Assembly (NCBI GenBank): GCA_950097015.1 | Contig: CATNEN010000034.1 | Coordinates: forward strand, 1,837,501 to 1,901,500 | DNA: 64,000 bases | Reading direction: 5' to 3' | From: Macrostomum hystrix | Lineage: Eukaryota; Platyhelminthes; Macrostomidae | In this document: positions 28,879 to 37,329 of the stretch, one piece after another | Position numbering within the stretch: position 1 is the stretch's first letter | Layout of the letters: every line of letters starts with the position of its first letter | Made by a program: the position numbers and the translations under genes | The notes under the pieces: generated by a model | Told to the model about the DNA's origin: nothing | The model's database searches: none | The model's input: the letters and a program-made list of their open reading frames with translations, nothing else

Positions 28879-28990
28879 ATTATTTCAGAAAAAAACAATA
28901 ATGAGGCTCAATGATTCTTCGGCCTAGTCGTCAGTTCTGTTTAATTACGGCAGAGCCCACGCCACAGCTCAGGATTGTGTTGCTATGGTC

Positions 28991-30022
28991 TCACTCAGCA
29001 GAGCCAGCAGCCGGCTTGTACCTGCCTGGAAAATATGGCGGCGGAGCATTCAAATTAGCCGGCTGTTTCAGGGCGTCCTCGTACTTCGGCGGCGTCGGCT
29101 GATCCGGCAGCATCATCAGCTGATGACGACCGCCGGACTCGGCGGCCACGATGGCAGCAACGGCGTCCAGATCGTCGTCGTCTTCGTTGTCGAACTCGCC
29201 AAGGCCGCGTCGCACAGAGCGCAGATGGCCGGCCTCTTTGCGCAGGATAAATTTGTAGCAGGCCCACACCATGCCTAGCAGGTAGGCCTTGACCATCAGG
29301 TACATCATGCACGCTACCAGCATCACGAAGCCGAGAGTGGCATCATCCAGGCCCAGCAGGAAGCGACGGACCGCGGCATCGTGGGGCCAGCGATGACCGG
29401 ATAGCCAGGTCTTGGCGTCTGGCAGGTAGGAGAAATAGCCAACCACAGTCAGGCAGTTGATGACAAAGTCGAATAGCTGCATGCAGAAGTAGGGCATGAG
29501 ATACTTGGCGCGCTCGCGCAGGGTGCCAACAACCAATAGCAGGGCTAGCAGCAGGCTAACTAGGCCAATGAGCAGCAGCAGGGCATGGTCCTGATGCCGC
29601 AGCTGGTGACGCCGACGAAGATGAGCAGCGTCGTTGCCTGGCGAAGCCGCGGCCTCGGCCGCCGAATCGTCCGCTTTCGACGGAGCCGCGGTGACCAACG
29701 GCATGGCAGCGTTGGCTGCAGTGTCAACGGTGTCCAAGGCCGAAGTCGATAGGTCGCTGGAGCCGGAGCTGCCAAGCCGGCCGCCGATGCAGGACAGGAG
29801 GCCCGGATTGATGAGCACAGCCAGCAGGAAGCTCACTACAAACAGCTGAACCCAGACCTGCCACAGGCCCAGCAGCAGGGTGCCAGTCTTGACGTGCAGG
29901 CAGAGGCAGCAGCGATATTCGGCAGCGTTGGCCGCCACTGGATCCATGGGCTCGCTCGACTGGCGATTCGAGCCTGGGCGCTCTCGCAGAGTTTGTCCTG
30001 GTCTGAGCAACCGGAAAATCAT
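28991..30022 (-). CDS. LAPTM4: LAPTM4-like lysosomal tetraspanning membrane protein
   Basis: A single coding exon of 343 aa. The N-terminal YRCCLCLHVKTGT (36-48) matches the LAPTM4 signature CC..CHVRTGT, followed by TM1 (about 48-71), TM2 (147-167), a segment with YLMPYFCMQLFDFVINC (TM3) and TM4 ending VWACYKFI. The C-terminal cytosolic tail has two PPxY motifs, PPKY (311-314) and PPPY (327-330), which in this family bind Nedd4-type ubiquitin ligases for lysosomal sorting. The loop between TM1 and TM2 is about 75 residues and Ala/Ser-rich, longer than in vertebrates. I chose the ATG at 30022, not the one at 30094, because a good acceptor (CTACTCATTGCAG) ends at 30032 and makes the upstream codons intronic. 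LAPTM4 proteins act in late endosomes and lysosomes. LAPTM4A versus 4B cannot be resolved. Confidence 0.85.
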   Translation of the reverse strand: MIFRLLRPGQTLRERPGSNRQSSEPMDPVAANAAEYRCCLCLHVKTGTLLLGLWQVWVQLFVVSFLLAVLINPGLLSCIGGRLGSSGSSDLSTSALDTVDTAANAAMPLVTAAPSKADDSAAEAAASPGNDAAHLRRRHQLRHQDHALLLLIGLVSLLLALLLVVGTLRERAKYLMPYFCMQLFDFVINCLTVVGYFSYLPDAKTWLSGHRWPHDAAVRRFLLGLDDATLGFVMLVACMMYLMVKAYLLGMVWACYKFILRKEAGHLRSVRRGLGEFDNEDDDDLDAVAAIVAAESGGRHQLMMLPDQPTPPKYEDALKQPANLNAPPPYFPGRYKPAAGSAE

Positions 30023-30040
30023 CGCAAATGGCTGCAATGA
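30023..30040 (-). promoter_or_regulatory. Splice acceptor 9 nt upstream of the LAPTM4-like start codon
   Basis: The minus strand reads TCATTGCAG and then CCATTTGCG before the ATG. It implies either a 5' UTR intron or a spliced-leader addition site; no leader sequence is in the window. Confidence 0.5.
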
Positions 30041-30159
30041 GTAGAATACAATCCGACTTTCACTACTGATCTCGCTAGTAATATGCAAGGACATTTTGAA
30101 CTAACCAGATTGGAAGATTGGAAACCAAAAAGTCGGACTAATGGATTAATTTACGACAA

Positions 30160-30350
30160 AATCTCCCCCTTAAAACTATTGGAACTGCAAAATCTCACCC
30201 TTAACTATTGGAACCGCAAAATCTCACCCTTAACTATTGGAACCGCAAAATCTCACCCTTAAACTATTGGAACTGCAAAATCTCACCCTTAAAACTATCG
30301 GAACATCAAAATCCTACCCTCAAAACTATTGGAACTGCAAAATCTCAGCC
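30160..30350. repeat. About 30-bp tandem repeat, 6 copies, upstream of the LAPTM4-like gene
   Basis: The unit contains GCAAAATCTCACCCTTAA with AACTATTGGAAC. Copies differ by small indels. Confidence 0.85.
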
Positions 30351-30950
30351 TTCTAGCAAGGACTCGTAAAACTACGAAATCTCATCAGAAGAAGTAAACT
30401 ACAAATTCCTAGCCTTACAACACATATAACAACAAAATCTAATCACCCCGATTTTTATTAGAAAAAATGTAAACAAGCAAAACAAATCAAAGCAAAATTG
30501 TATACATAAAATAATACTATATTGCATTTATTAAGTCAGAAACTGATACCGATAATAGAAAAATCACAACGCTTTCATATAACTCGTAATATTCTTATGA
30601 ACAATAGTGCGGAATCATATAAATTGCTTCGAAATAAATATTATTCAGGATTTCATGAATCAAGCAGTCGCAGAAAATAAAAGACTATTATTTGTCGATG
30701 ACTTTTTACGAGAACTATGTTTTTCACTGACATCAAAGGCTTGTATATCGCTTGACAACAACATAATGAATGAAACAGATGCAAATTGTGTACCTCAAAA
30801 ACATTAATTAACACAGGACTAGAACCTCAGTGCATCCGGGAAATTAAAACACCGGGTGTCGATTAAGAAAATTGTCAAGCCATCCTGAGGGGATTTGAAC
30901 AACTCCAAAATGAGCATCTGATAGATTATTAAGTACCACACTGGGCGATT
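30351..30950. other. Intergenic, AT-rich
   Basis: No gene is supported. The frame at 30607-30807 has no recognisable feature. Confidence 0.35.
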
Positions 30951-30954
30951 AATC

Positions 30955-31430
30955 TGGGAGATTAACAACCCAAACCTGAGGATCTGGGGGATTAACAACC
31001 CAAACCTGAGGATCTGGGAGATTAACAACCTAAACCTGAGGATCTGGGAGATTAACAACCCAAACCTGAGGATCTGGGAGATTAACAACTCAATCCTGAG
31101 GATCTGGGAGATTAACAACTCAAACCTGAGGATCTGGGAGATTAACAACCTAAACCTGAGGATCTGGGAGATTAACAACCTAAACCTGAGGATCTGGGAG
31201 ATTAACAACTCAAACCTGAGGATCTGGGAGATTAACAACTCAAACCTGAGGATCTGGGAGATTAACAACTCAAACCTGAGGATCTGGGAGATTAACAACC
31301 TAAACCTGAGGATCTGGGAGATTAACAACTCAAACCTGAGGATCTGGGAGATTAACAACCCAAACCTGAGGATCTGGGAGATTAACAACCCAAACCTGAG
31401 GATCTGGGAGAATAACAACTCAACTTGAGG
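30955..31430. repeat. 30-bp minisatellite, family A copy 2, about 16 copies
   Basis: Same unit (GATCTGGGAGATTAACAACC) and orientation as the array at 25605-26105. It ends about 70 bp past the stop codon of the MEAK7-like gene, so it may lie in that gene's 3' UTR. Confidence 0.96.
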
Positions 31431-31502
31431 ATTTAAAAATCTACCTGGACAAATGAAACCTGTAGGTAATGATTAGCTATAGGCCTTAGTTGAGTACAAA
31501 AG

Positions 31503-33471
31503 CTAGAATTCCGGTTTGAGCAGTCTGGACGGTCCGCCATCATTGGACTCCCTCGAGCCCGTGCCCAGTTCGGCCTCGCGACCCTCAATAGCCTGGGCAT
31601 TGTTGCCGGCATTCTTGACGCCGCCCCATTCCAGCAGCTGCCTGTCCACATTCTGATCCCAGCCGGCCGTGCCCTCCTGCACTAGGCGCAGTTTCCTGTC
31701 CCTGGCCGCAGCCGCGAATCTCTGATCGCGTTCGCGTTCTAGGCGCAGCTTGTCAACCAATCCGGCGTCGCCCAGACCGATGGCTCGCAGTCGGCCCAGC
31801 CTACTGGGCACGCCGAACACCGTCAGGGTGTCCAACTCGGCGCCAATTAGCAGCACTGGTGAGCCGCTGCGGCCCATAGCAACGCCTCGGATACCAACCG
31901 ATGCTTTCAGATTGGCGTACACAAGACCAGGCCCGGTTAATAGTACTTTTAATTCAGGCGCCAGCTGGGTTAGGCGACAGTCGGCCTCGCCGTAGGGCTG
32001 CCAGGCTTCGCGATAGCCGCAATCGGCAGCGCAGCAGAATAGCCGGCCATTGTTAGCTTCCTCGGCTAGCAGCAGGGTTGGGCCGGCATAGTCAAACACC
32101 AGCTGGCTGAGCTGGCTGGGGCTGCGGAGCTCCCTGCCATTATTAGTAATGGTGTTTTAGCCATAGACATTATGGGAGACTAAATAAGAAAAAACTTCCA
32201 CAAAATTCGACAAATCTCGAACCATCCGAAGGAAAGTCAACGATATTAAAATATCTTAACAGGGGTTGTAGCCTAGTGGTTAGAGCGTCGGACTCGCAAC
32301 TTGAAGGTCGGGGGTTCGATTCTCGACTCCACTGGAACAATTTTTGTCAGCAAGACACTTAATTGCTTCACTTCACCCAGCTGTCAGCTGATGCGCCGCG
32401 CAATAGCTGCGACTGCACATCTGGCCCAGTTGGGGCAGGTGTAATCTATTATATTAGTAATTATCATTTAAATTGACCCTAGAAAGACCAGTCTACGCAT
32501 TCCGCCCTGGTGAAAGACCGGGTAGGTATTTCAAATACCCACTGCCTACTTCACGATTGCTCCCAATCGTGAAAATCCTCCATATGATAAACTGTCGAAG
32601 GAAAACGCAAAAAGCACTACTGACAGTAGAGCAGCCTGAAGCCTCACCTATTCGTATCGTAGAGCAGTTGCGCAGTGCTGAATCCGGACAAGAACACTGG
32701 CGGCAGCTGGCAGGCGAGAGTCCACCCCAGCCACGGCTCCAGAACGTCGGCTGGCAGCTGCGGCGACGCGGCCGAAGCCGCCAAAGAAGCCGGCGACAGT
32801 GGCAGCGGAGAGCGCAGGCAGGCCAGCACGCCGGCGATGGCCTCCGACAGCAGTTGCGGCATATGGCGGCCAACCAGGCGAGTCACTTCGGCCTTGGCGT
32901 CGAAGCCTTCGTCCTCATCGGCTTCGTGGTCGTTAGCCGCAGATGACGGCGGCTGAGGCGGCTTCAAAAGTCCCGCCACGGCTTGCCGCAGACAGTCAGG
33001 CGGCTTGGCGGGCTCGGAGACTCGGCCGTCGGCCGTCTGCTGCCATCGGCGACTGAGCCAGGCGCAGTCCAGGACAGCGTCGGCTAACGCGGAGCAATTG
33101 TCGTCGGGATTGCGAAGCTCCGCCTCCGCCATGGACAGTAGCGCCCGCAGCAGCATTCGTTGGGAGTCACCGTTGCCACCGCTGGCGCCGACAGCAGCTT
33201 CCAGACGATCGTGCAGTTTAGCCAGCTCCTGCTCTGTGACAAATTTACGATCCGGCCGGACGGCCTCGAGCCAGACGGCTCGAATGAGTGGCTGCGGCAG
33301 CTGGCAGTTGAATAGCTGGACGAAGCCGACTTCGGTGAGCAGTTTGGAGCCGGCTGGGTCGGTGAAATCGGCCGATCTAGCGAATGCAGCGAATGTAGGA
33401 TGCTGCTGATGACTCAACTGCCTGTCCAAGGCATTCGGTACATGATGCCCAGATGGCTGACTCTGGCCCAT
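31503..33471 (-). CDS. MEAK7: TLDc-domain protein of the MEAK7/TLDC1 (Rtc5) type, 2 exons
   Basis: Exons are 33471-32648 and 32133-31503 on the minus strand (484 aa). The junction AATAG|GTGAGG to GGCAG|GGAG restores LLYDTNRELRSPSQLSQLV, which aligns with the MEAK7 stretch LLFSSELHGHSFSQL at the start of its TLDc domain. The TLDc part continues with GPTLLLAEE and GRLFCCAAD and is divergent. The N-terminal 250 residues are helical and weakly conserved. MEAK7 is an mTOR-associated, lysosome-linked protein; yeast Rtc5 is its relative. The Met-Gly start (MGQSQPS) recalls the myristoylated start of MEAK7, but Pro at position 6 departs from the usual consensus. The internal Met at 33471 was preferred because it gives this start. 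The intron holds a tRNA-derived SINE. Family assignment is good; orthology is moderate. Confidence 0.72.
32268..32545 (+). mobile_element. tRNA-derived SINE in the MEAK7-like intron (antisense to the gene)
   Basis: The head at about 32273-32335 folds like a tRNA. Box A is TAGCCTAGTGG, box B GGTTCGATTCT, and the acceptor arms GGGGTTG and CGACTCC pair with two G-U wobbles. The anticodon stem is damaged (TCGGA against CTTGA). It is followed by GCAAGACACTTAATTGCTTC, shared with a copy at 52.9 kb. The damaged stem and shared body argue for a SINE and not a working tRNA. The 3' limit is uncertain. Confidence 0.6.
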
Positions 33472-33575
33472 TGTGTAGAGAGGCCTGACTTTACTGCGCA
33501 CTTGCCCAGAAATGTATTACTGAAGACTTTAGATAAGCGAGGGAGGCACTGTCAATTCTGGCTTTGTAATGGCCT

Positions 33576-34735
33576 GTCTAATCGTAAGTCTAATCTACAG
33601 TATAATCTAAAATCTACTATGAAATCTATAGGCCTGTCTAATCTACAGTATAATGGCCTGTCTAATCTACAGTCTAATGGCCTGTCTAATCTACAGTCTA
33701 ATGGCCTGTCTAATCTACAGTCTAATCAAAAATCTACTATGAAATCTATAGGCCTGTCTAATCTACAGTATAATGGCCTGTCTAATCTACAGTCTAATGG
33801 CCTGTCTAATCTACAGTATAATGGCCTGTCTAATCTACAGTCTAATGGCCTGTCTAATCTACAGTCTAATGGCCTGTCTAATCTGCAGTATAATGGCCTG
33901 TCTAATCTACAGTCTAATGGCCTGTCTAATCTACAGTCTAATGGCCTGTCTAATCTACAGTCTAATGGCCTGTCTAATCTACAGTCTAATGGCCTGTCTA
34001 ATCTACAGTCTAATCTAAAATCTACTATGAAATCTATAGGCCTGTCTAATCTACAGTATAATGGCCTGTCTAATCTACAGTCTAATGGCCTGTCTAATCT
34101 ACAGTCTAATGGCCTGTCTAATCTACAGTATAATGGCCTGTCTAATCTACAGTCTAATGGCCTGTCTAATCTACAGTATAATGGCCTGTCTAATCTACAG
34201 TCTAATGGCCTGTCTAATCTACAGTCTAATGGCCTGTCTAATCTACAGTATAATGGCCTGTCTAATCTACAGTCTAATGGCCTGTCTAATCTACAGTATA
34301 ATGGCCTGTCTAATCTAGAGTCTAATCTACAGTCTAATAGCCTGTCTAATCTACAGTATAATGGCCTGTCTAATCTACAGTCTAATGGCCTGTCTAATCT
34401 AGAGTCTAATGGCCTGTCTAATCTAAGGTCTATTCTACAGTCTAATGGCCTGTCTAATCTAGAGTCTAATGGCCTGAATATTCTACAGTATAATGGCCTG
34501 TCTAATCTACAGTATAATGGCCTGTCTAATCTAGAGTCTAATCTACAGTCTAATAGCCTGTCTAATCTACAGTATAATGGCCTGTCTAATCTACAGTCTA
34601 ATGGCCTGTCTAATCTAGAGTCTAATGGCCTGTCTAATCTAAGGTCTATTCTACAGTCTAATGGCCTGTCTAATCTAGAGTCTAATGGCCTGAATATTCT
34701 ACAGTATAATGGCCTGTCTAATCTAGAGTCTAATC
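33576..34735. repeat. 24-bp minisatellite upstream of the MEAK7-like gene, about 48 copies
   Basis: The unit contains TAATCTACAGTCTAATGG. A 216-bp block (nine units) starting at 34315 is repeated from 34531, including rare variants. The 470-residue + frame is an artefact. Confidence 0.97.
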
Positions 34736-34739
34736 TACT

Positions 34740-35240
34740 TATCTTATGGCTTCAAACTGTGTCAATCATAAAAAATAAAAGCAAACGGAAAAAATTAAAT
34801 CCAAGAGTTTGAATTCTCATTATTTTACTTCTTTTGCAAACCAAACAAACCCAGGAAAGGCAAACGCATTGTGACATTTTCTTTTCTAACATATTGACCA
34901 TTTTAGCATTGGTTTAACAGTACAACGAAATGACACTGTGGCACAGATAGTAAACAACCGAACGGGAACAACAATTTTACTCAGCTAACTGTAACAGAAA
35001 TGTAGAACTTTATTCGCCTAGTATTTTGTTTTAAGCGCTCTTTGTTCGAAATAATGGGCGAAGCTTTACATAATAATTATTAAACTAATATAAATAAATA
35101 ATGGCGATTACACTAACAGTCAATGTAAATAGAAATATTAGAGCAGACATAAATAAGTCTTTAAAAAAAGATCAAATTTAATAGATAAAAATCGAATGAA
35201 ATAAGCGAACAGTCAAGAATACCGTGAAACAAAACTGCAT
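34740..35240. other. AT-rich gap between the SSR2 3' end and the 24-bp array
   Basis: No gene or RNA is recognised. It contains TTTATT hexamers at 35243 and 35259, which are poly(A) signals for the minus-strand SSR2 gene about 95-115 bp after its stop. Confidence 0.4.
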
Positions 35241-35356
35241 TTTTTATTTAGTTCTTTTTTTATTTGACCGGACTAGCATAGCCCAAATAGCTTCTAGTTT
35301 CATAAACCAGTTTACTTTTCTACTGGCTAAAATTATCAGCCGAGTTTATAAATATT

Positions 35357-37163
35357 CTAATTGTTCTTCCTAGCCGAATTGGAGGCCAAATTTGAGTACT
35401 TGCGCACAGACGAATACCAGAGCAGGAACGGAATAATGATTGACGGCGTGGTCATCATGCCGAACGTCATCCAGTCCATCTAGTTGCGACGAGTTGGCAA
35501 ATTGTAGCGGAATTAATTGAACCGGGTGACACCGACTGTGATTCGCATGATTTCCTAATCGGGAATCTTCCATGGAGCTATCCCCAGTAGGGAGTCTTTC
35601 ATGGGATTTCCACAATAGGGAATCTTCCATGGGATTATCCACAGTAGTGAATCGTCCATTGGATTATCCCCAATAGAGAATCTTCCATAGGATTATCCCA
35701 ATAGGGAATCTTCCATGGGGCTATCCCCAATAGGGAATCTTCCATGGGGCTATCCCCAATAGGGAATCTTCCATGGGGCTATCCCAATAGGGAATCTTCC
35801 ATGGGGCTATCCCCAATAGGGAATCTTCCATGGGGCTATCCCCAATAGGGAATCTTCCATGGGGCTATCCCAATAGGGAATCTTCTACGGGGCTATCCCA
35901 ATAGGGAATCTTCCATGGGGCTATCCCCAATAGGGAATCTTCCATGGGGCCATCCCAAAAGGGAATCTTCCATGGGGCCATCCCAAAAGGGAATCTTCCA
36001 TGGGATTATCCTAATAGCGAATCTTCCATGGGATTATCCTAACAGCGAATCTTCCATGGGATTATCCTAATAGCGAATCTTCCATGGGATTATCCTAATA
36101 GCGAATCTTCCATGGGATTATCCTAATAGCGAATCTTCCATGGGATTATCCTAATAGCGAATCTTCCATGGGATTATCCAGGAATATAACATAAAAAATA
36201 TATTTTGTTAGACAATGCACTCACAGCATGAGCGGAGAACTGCTTATCATAGTCGGCTAGCTCAATGACGGCAATCTCTCCAGGCGAGGTGGTGTAACCA
36301 ACGGTCGAGCCCGTAGCTTCGTCGCTGACCTTGTAACGTAGTACAGCGTGGCTAGAGTTGAAGACAAAAGTCTGCAGGGGTGTCAGGATCAGGGTGTGGC
36401 TAACGTTGGCCCCAGGCGGTAGGCGGGTCCACCTGACGTGCTGGAAACCGGAACGAACGGCGAAATAGTCGACGGGAAAGCCGTCCTCTTCCAGTTGGAC
36501 GTTCACGGCAGCTCTGTGCGAGGATACGTAGCAAAGAACATGAAAAATAATTTTTTCTATGCTAAGTAAGGTAAGAAGGTAAGGCTAGGCAGGACGGGTC
36601 GACTAGGCAAGTAGGAAAGCAGCAGGTGAAATGGGAAATTTTAGAGTAGGCAAGGATGCCGCTGGAAGAGTAGGAAAGTCCAGAAAAGTATTTAAGGATG
36701 GTAGAGTAGAGTAGGCAATGATGGTAGAGTATAGTAGTATATAGTAGGCAAGGATGGTAGAGTAGAATAGTAAAGTAAGCAAGGCCAGTAAAGTAGTCAA
36801 GGATAGTAGAGTAGAGTAGTAGAGTAGGCAAGTCCAGTAAAGTAGTCAAGGATGGTAGAGTAGAGTAGTAGAGTAGGCACAAGTCCAGTAAAGTAGTCAA
36901 GGATGGTAGAGTAGAGTAATAGAATAGGCAAGTCCAGTAGAGTGGGCAAGAATGGTAGTGTAGGTAAGAGTGGTATAACATGGGAATACTCACTTATCGC
37001 CCACATTGTAGATGTCATACTGTACTGTGACATCCTTGCCCTTCACAAACAGGTGGTTGGCAATGGTTTTGATGCCAATTAGTTGGGCGCCAGAGTCGCT
37101 CTCAGCCAAAACACAGCCAAAGATCAGGCCAAATAGGAAAAGGCAAGTGGTCAGCTGGGACAT
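35357..37163 (-). CDS. SSR2: Translocon-associated protein subunit beta (TRAP-beta), 3 exons
   Basis: Exons are 37163-36994, 36513-36225 and 35479-35357 on the minus strand (193 aa; human about 183). TRAP-beta is a single-pass ER membrane subunit that aids protein translocation at Sec61. A signal peptide is visible ([13 protein letters not shown]). The luminal domain has [18 protein letters not shown], the conserved sequon NVSHT (Asn93) and a second sequon NSS (Asn109). The last exon encodes the TM segment [19 protein letters not shown] and a short basic tail ending ARKNN. Joins are AA|GTGAGT to CACAG|AGC and GCT|GTGAGT to AACTAG|ATG, all in frame. A further acceptor (GATTTTCAG) lies 12 nt upstream of the start codon, implying a 5' UTR intron or trans-splicing. 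Intron 2 contains a 29-bp array. Confidence 0.94.
35550..36180. repeat. 29-bp minisatellite in SSR2 intron 2, about 22 copies
   Basis: The unit contains GGGAATCTTCCATGGGGCTA. A second variant, with AGCGAATCTTCCATGGGATT, is confined to the end nearest exon 2, so the array has two homogenised halves. Confidence 0.95.
36640..36965. repeat. Degenerate GGTAGAGTAGAGTAG repeat in SSR2 intron 1
   Basis: Longer composite units of about 50-60 bp contain AAGTCCAGTAAAGTAGTCAA and are separated by GTAGAGTAGA runs. Confidence 0.85.
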
Positions 37164-37180
37164 TACTATTGGCACCTGAA
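37164..37180 (-). promoter_or_regulatory. Splice acceptor 12 nt upstream of the SSR2 start codon
   Basis: The minus strand reads GTGATTTTCAG and then GTGCCAATAGTA before the ATG. It marks a 5' UTR intron or a spliced-leader site. Confidence 0.5.
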
Positions 37181-37329
37181 AATCACATTGTATTTTTTTT
37201 GTCATGCAAGATTTCATAAGAGACATTAAAATGTTTGCCTTCAACATTATTAAAACTCTAGCCTTAAGATAAAAATAAGCATCAAAACAAGAAGGAAACA
37301 GTTTCTTACCACAATGCAACATGCCCTAA

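Noticed and set aside
30023-30094. Longer LAPTM4 N-terminus starting at 30094
   Set aside because: A strong acceptor lies inside this stretch and the extra 24 residues have no counterpart in the family.
32273-32342. Functional tRNA gene (apparent CGC anticodon)
   Set aside because: The anticodon stem has an A-C mismatch and two wobbles, and the flanking body is shared with a second copy at 52.9 kb, so a SINE head is more likely.
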